A stretch of DNA of 64,000 bases from Microbacterium sp. TPD7012 (GCF_003075395.1 NZ_QDFV01000001.1:593543-657542), one strand, 5' to 3'. Shown: positions 21,110 through 30,694, counted from the stretch's first letter. Made by a program: numbers and translations. The notes: generated by a model not told the origin, from the letters alone.

Positions 21110-22039
21110 CTACAGCACCGACTTCGGGAGCCGATGCAGAGTCACCGCACCGATCGCGGCGAACGGATGCAGCGGATCGGGGTCGCCCGACCCGGTCGGG
21201 CCGCCGAGGGCGGAGTCGACCAGCGCGCTCATCACGGCGAACGCGTCCATCGGGTCCCACCCGTGCCCGGTCACGAGGAAGTCGAACGCGTCCTCGTACC
21301 CGCGGGTGATGCTCTCCTGCACCGGGTCGCCGAGTCCGACGAAGACCCAGGCGTCCTCGGTCTCGATGCGGGGTGCGCGCAGCGAGAGGCCCGGCACGAG
21401 GTCGATGCTCACGATCGCGACCCCCTCGGCCTCGATCGCGACGAACGACGACTCGCCCTCGCTCATGATCGCGTGGATGTCGCCGATGGAGAGCAGCGCT
21501 CCCTCCACCTCGACCGGCAGGTACACGATCGAGCCCGGTCGTGCCTCGGTGACGTCCATGTTGCCGCCGAGAGCGGTGGTGGGCATGACGGTCGAGTTCA
21601 CGCCGACAGCCGGGGCGGTGCCGATGCAGCCGATCATGGGTCGCGGCGCGACGACGTGCCTGTCGGTGAGGTGCACGCCCTCTTCGTCGATCGGGATGCG
21701 CCTGGACGCGACCGTCTCGCCCATCCGATGGCGCAGGGCGCCGACGCCGGGCAGGCTCTGCGACCATCCGCAGTCCTTCAGGCGGATCTCGTGGATCGTC
21801 ACGGCGAGCGTGTCGCCCGGCCGGGCGCCGTCGATCCAGACCGGACCCGTGACCGGGTTGATCGGTGCCTTGAGGGCGGCGAGGTCGCCGTGGTCGTGGA
21901 GCTCGCGGTAGACGGCGTCGTCGGTCTCGAAGCCGATGCGCTCACCCGTGCCGGGCCGGATGCGCAGCACGGGTTCCACGTCGGCCCGGAAGCCGGGACG
22001 ACCGAGCTCCTTGCCCAGGAAGTGGTCCATGCCGTTCAT
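21110..22039 (-). CDS. Acetamidase/formamidase family protein
   Basis: Hydrolyses short aliphatic amides to the acid and ammonia. 309 residues of the FmdA/AmdA fold. Landmarks are an N-terminal GDTLAVTIHEIRL, MIGCIGTAP, the glycine-rich TTALGGNMDV, and GDIHAIMSEGE with acidic residues expected at the active site. ATG 22039 follows GGAGAGG and overlaps the stop of the upstream permease (ATGA), so the two are translated together. Likely supplies ammonia from imported amides. Confidence 0.9.
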   Translation of the reverse strand: MNGMDHFLGKELGRPGFRADVEPVLRIRPGTGERIGFETDDAVYRELHDHGDLAALKAPINPVTGPVWIDGARPGDTLAVTIHEIRLKDCGWSQSLPGVGALRHRMGETVASRRIPIDEEGVHLTDRHVVAPRPMIGCIGTAPAVGVNSTVMPTTALGGNMDVTEARPGSIVYLPVEVEGALLSIGDIHAIMSEGESSFVAIEAEGVAIVSIDLVPGLSLRAPRIETEDAWVFVGLGDPVQESITRGYEDAFDFLVTGHGWDPMDAFAVMSALVDSALGGPTGSGDPDPLHPFAAIGAVTLHRLPKSVL

Positions 22040-23445
22040 GCGGACCTCTCCTCGCCGGAAGCGGCATGCTCGGACAGCAGCTCGGGGTTCGCGCCGTTGC
22101 GGATGCGGAAGATGACGAACACGATCACCCCGATCACGAGCCAGACGACTCCGCCGATCTTGGCCAGGTCGGATGCGTTGAAGAGCACGTAGCCGATGAT
22201 GAGGAATCCGCACAGCGGCACCACGAGGTGCAGCAGCCAGTTCCGCGACCGCTGGCGCACGATGTAGTGCCAGAACACGGCGACGTGCAGCAGGAGGAAC
22301 CCGAAGAGGGCGCCGAAGTTCACCAGCGACGAGATCAGATCGATCTGCCCGACGAAGAACAGCACGAGCACCGTGCTCAGTGCGCTGACGAACAGGATCG
22401 CGTAAACCGGGACCTGCCGCGCGTTGATCTTCGAGAAGAACGCCGGGAGGCGCCGGTCACGGCTCATCGAGTAGAGCAGGCGCGAGGTCGCCGCCTGCGC
22501 CGCCACCGCGTTCGCGATGCCGACGGCGATGACGTTGACCGCGAGGAACGCCGTGGCCCATCCGCTGCCGGCCGCCTGAGCGACGATCGAGAAGAACGCG
22601 TTGTTGACCTCATCCTCGGGGAAGGAAACGGTGCCGGCGGCGAGTGCGCTCGCGAGCCAGGTCTGCAGGATGAACAGCGTCGCGACGATGAACAGGGCGA
22701 TGATCATGGCCCGCCCCGCCGGGTTCTTCTTGCCGGTCGTCTCCTCCGAGAGCGTCGAGATCCCGTCGAAGCCGAGGAAGCTCAGCACGGCGATCGAGAG
22801 CGCGGATGCGATCAGGGCGGGGTCGACCTTCGCGGGGTCCCAGAGCTGTGCGAGGGAGAAGGAGGATCCCTCGATCGTCTGGCCGGTCAGAGCGGACACG
22901 GCGATGACGACGAAGATCACCACGAACACGAGCTCGATGGCGAGGAAGACGCGGTTCGCCACGGTGATCGAACCGATGCCGAGCACGTTGATGATCGTGT
23001 TGACCGCCACGCAGAGGATCGCCCACAGCCATTCCGGCGACTCGGGGAAGATCCCCCGCATCGAGGAGGCGGCGAAGACGTACAGCAGGGTCGGCACGAG
23101 CAGGTAGTCCAGGAGGATCGCCCAGCCCGCGAAGAAGCCGGCGACGGGATGCGTGCCGCGGCCGACATAGGAGAAGACGGATCCGGCGAGCGGAAAGGAC
23201 TTGGCCATCTGCGCGTACCCGAGGGCGGTGAAGATCATCGCGACGAGGCCCACGAGGTAGACGAGCGGGACCATCCCCTTGGACTCGTTGAACACGACGC
23301 CGAAGATCGCCCACGGGGCGATCGGCACCATGAAGACCAGGCCGTACACGACGAGGTCGAAGGTCGAGACGGAGCGCTTGAGCTCCTGCTTGTAGCCGAA
23401 CGATTCCAGCCGAGGCTGGCCGTCGGAGGCGGCGGTGGCGGTCAT
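22036..23445 (-). CDS. APC-superfamily permease, partner of the amidase
   Basis: 469-residue membrane transporter with about 12 transmembrane segments. The N-terminus ELKRSVSTFDLVVYGLVFMVPIAPWAIFG and the loop GFDGISTLSEETTGKKN place it in the APC superfamily. It is coupled by ATGA to the amidase. Upstream lie a prolyl-aminopeptidase-like gene on the same strand and its divergent GntR regulator, so the three minus-strand genes may form one unit. Substrate unknown; an amide, amine or amino acid is likely. Confidence 0.87.
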   Translation of the reverse strand: MTATAASDGQPRLESFGYKQELKRSVSTFDLVVYGLVFMVPIAPWAIFGVVFNESKGMVPLVYLVGLVAMIFTALGYAQMAKSFPLAGSVFSYVGRGTHPVAGFFAGWAILLDYLLVPTLLYVFAASSMRGIFPESPEWLWAILCVAVNTIINVLGIGSITVANRVFLAIELVFVVIFVVIAVSALTGQTIEGSSFSLAQLWDPAKVDPALIASALSIAVLSFLGFDGISTLSEETTGKKNPAGRAMIIALFIVATLFILQTWLASALAAGTVSFPEDEVNNAFFSIVAQAAGSGWATAFLAVNVIAVGIANAVAAQAATSRLLYSMSRDRRLPAFFSKINARQVPVYAILFVSALSTVLVLFFVGQIDLISSLVNFGALFGFLLLHVAVFWHYIVRQRSRNWLLHLVVPLCGFLIIGYVLFNASDLAKIGGVVWLVIGVIVFVIFRIRNGANPELLSEHAASGEERSA

Positions 23446-23464
23446 GATGTCTCCAGGGTGGGTG

Positions 23465-24358
23465 TCAGGGATGCTGAGCGAGGAAGTCGGCGATCACGTC
23501 GAGGAAGATCTGAGGCTGTTCCAGGTGCACGCAGTGGCTCGCGCCGGGGAACACGTGTCCGGTCGCATCGGGGATGCGATCGAGGAACGGCTGCCAGGTC
23601 GCGGGCGTCGCCTCGTCGTGCTCGCCGGCGACGACGAGCGTCGGCACCTGCACGAGCGGGAGGCGGTCGATCACGGACCAATCGCGAAGCGTGCCGATCA
23701 CATGGAACTCGTTGGGCCCGTTCATCGTGTGGTACACGGTCGGGTCGGCGAGCATCTGCTGCTCGCTGTCGACGAAATCCTGCGGCATCGGCGCGACCCG
23801 GCAGACGTGCCGCTCGTAGAACAGCTGTGTGGCGGCGACGTACTCGGGGTGATCCAGCGTCCCGGCCGCTTCGTGCTCCGTGAGCGCGTCGCGCGCGGCA
23901 TCCGGGAGCGCGTCGCGCAGCCGCGCCGCCTCGCTCACCCAGAGCGGCATCGAGGCGGGGGAGTTGCAGATCATCAGCCCGAGCAGGCCGTCGGGCTGCC
24001 GAACGGCGATCTCGGCGCCGAGCATGCCGCCCCACGACTGCCCGAGCACGTGATACTCGTCTATGCCGAGATGTGCGCGCAGGGAGTGGAACTCCTCGTC
24101 GAAGAAGGCGGGCGTCCACCGCTCGACGGGGGCGTCGGGGTGGTGGGAGCTCCGGCCGCAGCCGATCTGGTCGTAATGGACGACCGTTCGCCCTGTGAGA
24201 TCGGCGAGGCGGGCGATGTTCTGCACGTAGTCGTGCGCCATGCCCGGGCCGCCGTGGAGCACGAAGACCGGAGCGAGGTCGCGGCTCTCGTCGGGCGTCG
24301 TGACGCGGAACCAGGTGAAGCCGTCGCGGAAAGGGACGGAGGACTCGTGAACGTGCAT
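23465..24358 (-). CDS. Proline iminopeptidase-like alpha/beta hydrolase (S33)
   Basis: Predicted N-terminal proline (or amino acid amide) hydrolase of 297 residues, cytoplasmic. The oxyanion segment HGGPGMAHD is near residue 31 and the nucleophile elbow GQSWGG near 104. VVAGEHDEATP carries the acidic residue and GASHCVH the catalytic histidine. I took ATG 24358, where homologous N-termini begin. No Shine-Dalgarno site is evident, so the message may be leaderless or start at an upstream codon. Divergent from the GntR regulator across 78 bp. Confidence 0.87.
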   Translation of the reverse strand: MHVHESSVPFRDGFTWFRVTTPDESRDLAPVFVLHGGPGMAHDYVQNIARLADLTGRTVVHYDQIGCGRSSHHPDAPVERWTPAFFDEEFHSLRAHLGIDEYHVLGQSWGGMLGAEIAVRQPDGLLGLMICNSPASMPLWVSEAARLRDALPDAARDALTEHEAAGTLDHPEYVAATQLFYERHVCRVAPMPQDFVDSEQQMLADPTVYHTMNGPNEFHVIGTLRDWSVIDRLPLVQVPTLVVAGEHDEATPATWQPFLDRIPDATGHVFPGASHCVHLEQPQIFLDVIADFLAQHP

Positions 24359-24436
24359 GAACACATGTTGGCGATAAAAGGTCCGCGAGTAAACCATTTG
24401 GCGGCAAGTTAACGTTGATGAAACACTGGGAGGGCC

Positions 24437-25156
24437 ATGACGGAGACCGATGAGACCCTGATCGATCGCATCACCGACCGGCTGATCACCGCCGTGGCGA
24501 TCGGCGAATTCCTCCCTGGGGCCCGCCTGCCGGCTGAACGCGATCTCGCTCGCTCGCTCGGCGTCGGGCGCACCACGACACGAGCCGCCTTGGAGCGCCT
24601 GGTCGGCAGGGGCATCCTGGAGAAGCAGCGGGGGAGGTCGGGGGGATCATTCGTCAGGGAGGAATGGCCGACCTCCGAGGTCGCCGCCGTCGCCCGATGG
24701 TTCGAAGAGCAGTGGCCGCAGCTCGTCGATGCCGCCATCGCCGGGACGCACCTCCACGGTGCGGTCGCTCGCCTCGCGGCAAGCAACCGCACGGACGACG
24801 ACATCGAGTGCCTCGAGAGCTGCCTCGACGACTTCCGGCAGGCCGAGAGCGGAGCCGCTCGTCAGCACGCCGACAGTCTCCTGCACCTGGCGATCATCGC
24901 CGCCGCGCACAACGAGACGCTCTCCGCGATCGTGCTCGACCACGAACGCCGGTTCACGATCATCGCACCCGCCCACCCGTGGGGCGATTCGGCGAGCCGA
25001 CCTGCGATGGAGGAGCGCGCCGGACGTGAGCACGGCGAACTGGTCGCGGCGATCATCGACGGCCGTGTCGATGATGCCGGGCGGATCGCGCAGCGCCACG
25101 TCGAGATCGATCTGGAGCTCCTCGACGCCGCCCGTCGTCGCGCGCTCACCCGCTGA
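24437..25156 (+). CDS. GntR/FadR-family transcriptional regulator
   Basis: 239 residues: winged helix at about 8-75 (LPAERDLARSLGVGRTTTRAALERL) and an all-helical FCD ligand-binding domain at about 95-230 with scattered His and Asp metal ligands. FadR-type FCD regulators usually respond to organic or amino acids. Position suggests it controls the divergent peptidase-permease-amidase genes. Its stop overlaps the converging UvrA-like gene by 11 bp. ATG 24437 follows GGGAGGG. Confidence 0.88.
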   Translation: MTETDETLIDRITDRLITAVAIGEFLPGARLPAERDLARSLGVGRTTTRAALERLVGRGILEKQRGRSGGSFVREEWPTSEVAAVARWFEEQWPQLVDAAIAGTHLHGAVARLAASNRTDDDIECLESCLDDFRQAESGAARQHADSLLHLAIIAAAHNETLSAIVLDHERRFTIIAPAHPWGDSASRPAMEERAGREHGELVAAIIDGRVDDAGRIAQRHVEIDLELLDAARRRALTR

Positions 25157-27443
25157 CGCGGGCTCCCGATCCGTCGCCGGCGGATGCCGCCAGCGCCGCT
25201 CCTGTCAGCGAGTCCCCGTCGGCCGCGAGCTCAGCCGGGGTCCCGGCGAACATCAGCCGACCGCCGTCGGACCCTGCTCCTGGACCGATGTCGATCACGT
25301 GATCGGCGCGTGCGACGACACGCATGTTGTGCTCCACCACGACCAGTGTCGCGCCGTCGTCGAGCAGGTCGTCGAACAGGCGATTGATCGTGTCGACGTC
25401 GTTCGGGTGGAGCCCGGAGGTCGGTTCGTCGAGGATGATCCGGTCGGCGGGATCGCGCTGCGGGTCGCTGAGGTGGCGCGCGAGCAGCAGTCGCTGCTTC
25501 TCGCCCCCGGAGAGGGTGTCGAGCGAGCGGCCGACCGGGATGTAGCCCAGTCCGGTGCGCTGCACCCAGTCGAGGGCCGCCACGACGTCGGAGTGGTCGG
25601 ACAGCAGCCCGCTGACCTCGCTCGGAGTCGAGGCGAGGACATCGGCGATCGTCGCACCGCCGACGCGGACCTCGAGCGCCGTGTCGTTGAATCGCAGACC
25701 CCCGCAGGCGTCGCAGGGCAGCGAGACGTCGTCGAGGAACGCGAGCTCGGTCGTGATGTGCCCGCGTCCGCGGCACGTCGGGCACGCGCCCTTGCCGTTG
25801 AAGCTGAACCAGGACGGATCGAGGCCCGATGCCGCGGCGAACACCTCCCGCACGGTGTCGGCGATGCGCAGGATGCTCAGCGTGGTCGAGCGGATGCCGC
25901 CGCGCAACGGGTCCTGCCCGACGACGGTGAACTCCGGATGCTGCCGCGGAAGCTCCACCGTCGCGAACGAGCTCTTGCCGGAGCCTGCCACACCGGTGAT
26001 CGCCGTGAGCACCCCCACGGGCACGTCGACGTCGAAACCCTGCAGGTTGTGCGACCGTGCGTCGCGGACGGTGACCTGACCGCGCGGCGCTCGACTCGTC
26101 TCTGCTGCGCGCAGCGGCTCTGCGAGCAGCCGTCCGGTCAGGGTGCGGCTCCGACGCAGCGCGTCGGGCGTGCCCTCGAACTGCACCAGGCCGCCTGCGG
26201 AGCCGGCGCCGGGACCGAGGTCGACCACGTGGTCCGCGACGGCGATCACCTGCGGATGGTGCTCCACCACGAGGATCGTGTTGCCGGCGTCGCGCAGGCG
26301 CTGCAGCAGCGCGACCAGGCGCTGGATGTCAGCGGGGTGCAGCCCGGTGCTGGGCTCGTCGAACACGTAGGTCACATCGGTCAGGGCGCTCCCGAGGTGC
26401 CGCACGATCTTGACCCGCTGGGCCTCGCCGCCGGACAGCGTCGACGATTCGCGGTCGAGCGTGAGGTAGCCGAGCCCGACGGAGAGGAGGGCATCGAGGA
26501 CGTGTCGGATGCCGTCGACCGCCGGCGCGACCCTGGCGTCGGCGAGGTCGTCGAGCAGCACGCGCAGCTCGGCCACCGGCATCCGCATCCAGTCGACGAT
26601 CGATCGCCCGTCGATGAGGCTCGCCCGCGCGGCTTCGTTCACGCGGGCGCCCTGGCAGTCGGGACAGGCATGGTGGGTCACCAGGCGGTCGAGCTCCTCG
26701 CGCACCTGCGCGGACATCTTGGTCGGGCGCTGCTTCAGGAAGACCGCGCGCATGCGGGTGATCACGCCGTCGAACCGTGCGCTCTGCGGGAAGCGCGGGT
26801 CCGGGTCGGTCAGCTTGAGCTGATCCGCGTACAGGAAGAGGTCCATCTCCTCGGCGGTGTACTCCTTCAGCGGCTTCTGCCGGTCGAACAGGCCGCAGTA
26901 GGCGAAGCGCTTCCAGCGGTAGACGCCGGGCCGGAAGAGGCTGAAGCGCACCGGCCCCTCGTCGATGCTCTTCTCGGTGTCGATGAGCGCGTCGAGGTCG
27001 ATGTCGTAGACCGTGCCGAGCCCTTCGCAGGTCGGGCACATGCCGGAGGGGTCGTTGAACGAGTAGGAAGGCGAATACCCGGCCGAGGGCGAGCCGATGC
27101 GCGAGAAGACCAGCCGCACCAGGGAGGCGAGGTCGGTCGCGGTCGCGACCGTCGAGCGGGCGTTCCCGGTGAACCGTCGCTGGTCGATGAGCACCGTGAA
27201 GGTCAGGCCGTCCATCGCCTGCACATCCGGCGCCGGCATCTGCGGCAGCCGGGCGCGGATGAACGTCGAGTACGAGTCGTTCACGAGCCGTTGCGCCTCG
27301 GCGGCGATCGTGTCGAGCACGAGCGATGACTTGCCGGATCCGGAGACGCCGGTGAAGACGGTCATCAGCTTCTTCGGGACGTCGAGCGAGACGTCGCGCA
27401 GATTGTTGGTCCGCGCTCCGGTGATGCGGAGGAAGGAGTCCAT
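25146..27443 (-). CDS. Short UvrA-like ABC ATPase (UvrA2/DrrC type)
   Basis: Double-ATPase DNA-damage or drug-tolerance protein of 765 residues, well short of the about 950 of canonical UvrA. First Walker A GVSGSGKSS is near 33, second GVAGSGKSS near 486. Two signatures, LSGGEAQR and LSGGEKQR, are present. Zinc-type CxxC pairs are kept (CPTCEGLG, CPDCQG, CPTCRGRG, CDACGG). The segment that binds UvrB in canonical UvrA appears absent. Such proteins occur beside drug producers or as accessory repair factors. ATG 27443 is preferred over a GTG at 27446; neither has a well-spaced ribosome site. Confidence 0.88.
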   Translation of the reverse strand: MDSFLRITGARTNNLRDVSLDVPKKLMTVFTGVSGSGKSSLVLDTIAAEAQRLVNDSYSTFIRARLPQMPAPDVQAMDGLTFTVLIDQRRFTGNARSTVATATDLASLVRLVFSRIGSPSAGYSPSYSFNDPSGMCPTCEGLGTVYDIDLDALIDTEKSIDEGPVRFSLFRPGVYRWKRFAYCGLFDRQKPLKEYTAEEMDLFLYADQLKLTDPDPRFPQSARFDGVITRMRAVFLKQRPTKMSAQVREELDRLVTHHACPDCQGARVNEAARASLIDGRSIVDWMRMPVAELRVLLDDLADARVAPAVDGIRHVLDALLSVGLGYLTLDRESSTLSGGEAQRVKIVRHLGSALTDVTYVFDEPSTGLHPADIQRLVALLQRLRDAGNTILVVEHHPQVIAVADHVVDLGPGAGSAGGLVQFEGTPDALRRSRTLTGRLLAEPLRAAETSRAPRGQVTVRDARSHNLQGFDVDVPVGVLTAITGVAGSGKSSFATVELPRQHPEFTVVGQDPLRGGIRSTTLSILRIADTVREVFAAASGLDPSWFSFNGKGACPTCRGRGHITTELAFLDDVSLPCDACGGLRFNDTALEVRVGGATIADVLASTPSEVSGLLSDHSDVVAALDWVQRTGLGYIPVGRSLDTLSGGEKQRLLLARHLSDPQRDPADRIILDEPTSGLHPNDVDTINRLFDDLLDDGATLVVVEHNMRVVARADHVIDIGPGAGSDGGRLMFAGTPAELAADGDSLTGAALAASAGDGSGARVSG

Positions 27444-27456
27444 CACCTCACGCTAG

Positions 27457-27488
27457 ACAGGCCTCCGGACATCCGTCCGGGGGCCTGT
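27457..27488 (-). terminator. Hairpin terminator after the nitroreductase gene
   Basis: Fourteen-bp arms (27457-27470 and 27475-27488) with one wobble pair around ATCC, in the gap between the nitroreductase stop and the start of the UvrA-like gene. No U-run is visible. Confidence 0.6.
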
Positions 27489-27502
27489 CCGAGGAGAGGG
27501 CG

Positions 27503-28090
27503 TCAGGCGCTGAGGACGACCGTCTCGTCGATCGGCCGGCGCACGCGCGGGGCGACCTCGCGCTGCTGCAGGACCTCGGGAAGGCTCTCGACGTCGCCGA
27601 ACTCGCCGACGGCGAAGACCGTGACGGGGGTGAAACGGGGCTCGAGGTCGGCGAACTCGCGCACGGCCTCGGGGTCGAAGCCGCTCATCTGATGCACGAC
27701 GAGTCCGTCGTGGTGGGCCTGCACCGAGAAGTGCGCGACGGCCTGTCCGAGGTCGTACACGGCGTGGGTGATCGGGGTGCCGTCAGCGGCCGCGGTCTCG
27801 GCGATGGCCACGACGAGGACGGCCGCGTTGCCGGCCCATGTCTGGTTGAAGCCCATCAGCGCGTTCACGACCTGGGCGTGCAGGGCGGTGCCGCGGCGGG
27901 CGACGATGAATCGCCAGGGCTGGGTGTTGTTCGCGGAGGGGCTCCAGCGGGCGGCCTCGAGGGCGGTGGCGAGCTTGACCTCGTCGATCGCGTTCTGCGC
28001 GTCGTAGGCGCGGGGGCTCCAGCGCCCGGCGAGGACGTCGAGGACGGGGTGCTCGGTCGGTGCGGTGCGATCGATGACGGGAATGCTCAC
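27503..28090 (-). CDS. Nitroreductase family protein
   Basis: FMN-dependent oxidoreductase of 195 residues. The N-terminal RWSPRAYD and SANNTQPWRFIVARRG form the FMN-binding region. DLGQAVAHFSVQAHHDGLVVHQMSGFD and a C-terminal PEVLQQRE with RRP are typical of small NfnB/YdjA-like reductases. The physiological substrate is unknown. In the gap upstream a 9-bp sequence is repeated in tandem (GCATGTAT around 28150-28168), possibly an operator. Confidence 0.9.
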   Translation of the reverse strand: MSIPVIDRTAPTEHPVLDVLAGRWSPRAYDAQNAIDEVKLATALEAARWSPSANNTQPWRFIVARRGTALHAQVVNALMGFNQTWAGNAAVLVVAIAETAAADGTPITHAVYDLGQAVAHFSVQAHHDGLVVHQMSGFDPEAVREFADLEPRFTPVTVFAVGEFGDVESLPEVLQQREVAPRVRRPIDETVVLSA

Positions 28091-28174
28091 GGTGAGGCCT
28101 TTCGGAGGGAGTGGATCGGACTCCGTCGTCCGGCTTACAGGGGGTCAGAACGCATGTATGCGCATGTATATTCC

Positions 28175-29665
28175 TCAGCGCCCGAGCGCCCACAGCACCT
28201 TCCGGCGCAGCACGCCGGCACGTCGCCGCAGACGCACCGCGAGGGGCTGGTCCTTGGCGGCGGCGAGCAGCTTGGCGTCGTACGCGGCACGCAGCTCACG
28301 CGACCAGCGTCGCGTCACCGTCGCATCCGAGAACTCGGCCGCCCGTGCGATCGCGCGCCGGCGCATCGCCTCGATCTGCGCCGTCGGCATCGACTGCAGC
28401 TCGACGATCCGCCGCGCCATGGCATCGACGTCGCCCTCGGGGATCAGGAAGCCGTCGACGTCGTCGCGGATCATGTCGGCCGGACCGTAGCGGATGTCGT
28501 AGGCGATCGGGATGCAGCCGGCGGCCATGCTCTCCACGAGCACGAGGGGGAGGCCCTCCGACGTGGACGTGAGCAGGCTGAAACTCGCCGTCCGGAACGC
28601 CAGGCGTGCGGCCGGATCGTGTCCGCGCAGGCGGATGCGGTCCTCGATGCCGAGACGGCGGATGCGCCGGCGGATCACGGCTTCGCGCGGGCCCTCGCCG
28701 AAGATGTCGGCCTCGACCCGCGCACCGGCGGCGCGTGCGGCGGCGATCGCCTCCACGGCGTGGGTGAGGCGCTTCCGGGTGTTCAAGGACGCCACGACGA
28801 CCCCGTGCCCGGCCTCGCGGGCGATCACGTTCTCCTCCGGCAGGTCCACGCCGTTGGGGATCGTCCAGATCGTCGCCTCGACACCGACGGCGGCGAGATC
28901 CTCGGCGAGATCGGCCTGCTGGCGGGTGGTCAGGACGACGATCGCGTCGAACTCGCCTGCGCGGCGCAGCACGTACTGGCGCGTCGCCCGCAGCTCGCCC
29001 GCCCGTCCGCCCTGTCGGTGAGAGGCATGGACGATGTGGACCGTGGTGACGTTGTCCCGGCGGTAGCCGGCGACCGATCGCGCCGCCGTCTTCGAGTCGA
29101 CCAGGAGGAAGCTCGGCTTGCCCCCGGTCACCCGATCGAACCACCAGCGGTACAGTCCCCAGCTCGTCTTCCACGACCGGATGGGGGTGCCGTCGCCCGC
29201 GTAGAGCACGATCTTCCTGTCGGAGTCCGGGCGCTCCGTGGCGAGGAGCGAGCCGTCGCGACGGAACCGGTCCACGGCGAGCAGCCGGCCGTCGGCTCCG
29301 CGCCGCACGCGGCTCAGCACCGTGCCGCCGTGCATCGCCACGACGTCGCCGTCCTCGGGCCGCAGCAGCTCTGGGCTCTCGGGCGCGGTTCCGCGCGGGG
29401 CGGGCAGCTTCTCCCGCAGCTCATCCCAGAGGTTGCGGATCCGGAGGCCCTCGATCAGCTCTCCCGACGCGTGGAGGCGCGCGGCGTACTCCGAGTAGTC
29501 CGGGCGGTCGTCCAGCGTGAGGATGTCGACATCCACCCCGCCGATCAGGCGGAAGGAGCGCGAGCGGCGCAGCATGGCGCTGGTCATCCCGCCGTGCTGG
29601 TCGGCGAGTCCCCACGTCAGGGCGAAGTGCCGAGCGGGAGGGAGACGGGGCGAGGAGCGGAACAT
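28175..29665 (-). CDS. GT4-type glycosyltransferase, resembling wall-teichoic-acid alpha-glucosyltransferases
   Basis: 496 residues. The N-terminal half (TWGLADQHGGMTSAML, then RKIVLYAGDGTPIRSW) looks like the accessory domain of poly(glycerol-phosphate) alpha-glucosyltransferases. The C-terminal half is a GT-B Rossmann domain with PNGVDLP, FGEGPRE and the donor-binding STSEGLPLVLVESMAAG. A basic C-terminal tail suggests membrane association. I chose ATG 29665, where conserved sequence begins; it has no strong ribosome site. The acceptor (a teichoic-acid-like or other wall polymer) is inference. Confidence 0.78.
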   Translation of the reverse strand: MFRSSPRLPPARHFALTWGLADQHGGMTSAMLRRSRSFRLIGGVDVDILTLDDRPDYSEYAARLHASGELIEGLRIRNLWDELREKLPAPRGTAPESPELLRPEDGDVVAMHGGTVLSRVRRGADGRLLAVDRFRRDGSLLATERPDSDRKIVLYAGDGTPIRSWKTSWGLYRWWFDRVTGGKPSFLLVDSKTAARSVAGYRRDNVTTVHIVHASHRQGGRAGELRATRQYVLRRAGEFDAIVVLTTRQQADLAEDLAAVGVEATIWTIPNGVDLPEENVIAREAGHGVVVASLNTRKRLTHAVEAIAAARAAGARVEADIFGEGPREAVIRRRIRRLGIEDRIRLRGHDPAARLAFRTASFSLLTSTSEGLPLVLVESMAAGCIPIAYDIRYGPADMIRDDVDGFLIPEGDVDAMARRIVELQSMPTAQIEAMRRRAIARAAEFSDATVTRRWSRELRAAYDAKLLAAAKDQPLAVRLRRRAGVLRRKVLWALGR

Positions 29666-29747
29666 CTCGAGCAACGATAGGCCTGGTCCTGTGGCGGGGA
29701 CTGTGCGTCGGCTGTGTCCCTGCCGAGGATCGAGGAGCGCGGCTCGG

Positions 29748-30656
29748 CTACTCCGGCAGGTTGTGCGACGCCGCATCCGCGAGGGCGCTGCGAACGGCTC
29801 GGATCGAGGGCGCCGCCGCCGACACCCGCCGCGCCGAGGAGAAGATCTCGCGCCGCGGATCATCGGGCAGCGGTGTGAGATCGACTGTCGGAGTGTCGCC
29901 GGCCCAGACGAGCTCGGGCAGCAGGCCGACCGCGAGGCCGGCGTGGATCAGGCGCACGTGCGCGGTGAGGTCGGCGATCTCGAAGCGCACGTCGGGCTCG
30001 AAGCCCGCGGTGCGGCAGAGCTGCTCGGCCCACGCGCGCGATGCCGTTCCCTCGGGTTCGAGCACCCACGGCTCGTCACGGGTGGACCACAGCGCGGCGA
30101 CGGCATCCGTCTGATCGGCCGTTCCCGGTCTCCGGGCCAGGGCGATCGCGTCGTGAGCCAGCATCACGCGGTCGAGGTCGGCGTGGATCGGGCGCGTGCG
30201 CCCGGGGTACTGCTCGGCGAGGATCAGATCGAAGTCACGACTCGAGACCCCGACCAGGCCGGTCTCGGGATCGCACTCGGTCACCTGCACGCGCAGCGCC
30301 GGATGCCGGTCCTTGAGCGCCTCGAGGGCGCGGGGCAGCAGCGAGTGCGCGGTGGACTGGAACACGGCGATGTGCACCGTGCCGGTCACCTCGGTGAGCG
30401 ATTCCGCGACGGCGACCTCGGCATGCTCCAGCTGATCGAGGATGCCGATGGCCTGTGCGACGAGAACATTCCCCTGTGGAGTGAACTGCACGCCGCGGCC
30501 GACGCGTCGCAGCAGCGGGACGCCGACGTCGCGCTCCAGCGCGCTCAGCTGCTGCGACACCGAGGCCTTGCTGTACGACAGCGCGTCGGCGACGGCGGAG
30601 AGCGTGCCGCGGCGGGAGAGCTCCACCAGCATCCGCAGGCGATTGACGTCGAGCAC
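29748..30656 (-). CDS. LysR-family transcriptional regulator
   Basis: 302 residues. The N-terminal helix-turn-helix (NRLRMLVELSRRGTLSAVADAL, KASVSQQLSALE) is followed by a periplasmic-binding-like effector domain from about residue 90. GTG 30656 is chosen because the helix-turn-helix begins immediately after it. Divergent from putA across 133 bp containing the inverted repeat GTGAA-N5-TTCAC, so control of putA is likely. The effector would then be proline or its oxidation product, which is inference. Confidence 0.88.
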   Translation of the reverse strand: MLDVNRLRMLVELSRRGTLSAVADALSYSKASVSQQLSALERDVGVPLLRRVGRGVQFTPQGNVLVAQAIGILDQLEHAEVAVAESLTEVTGTVHIAVFQSTAHSLLPRALEALKDRHPALRVQVTECDPETGLVGVSSRDFDLILAEQYPGRTRPIHADLDRVMLAHDAIALARRPGTADQTDAVAALWSTRDEPWVLEPEGTASRAWAEQLCRTAGFEPDVRFEIADLTAHVRLIHAGLAVGLLPELVWAGDTPTVDLTPLPDDPRREIFSSARRVSAAAPSIRAVRSALADAASHNLPE

Positions 30657-30679
30657 GGCGATCCGTTCGTTCAGTCTGA

Positions 30680-30694
30680 GTGAACAGAATTCAC
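30680..30694 (+). promoter_or_regulatory. Inverted repeat between the LysR gene and putA
   Basis: GTGAACAGAATTCAC is a perfect 5-5-5 inverted repeat of the T-N11-A kind bound by LysR proteins. It lies 24 bp upstream of the regulator start and 95 bp from putA. Confidence 0.5.
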
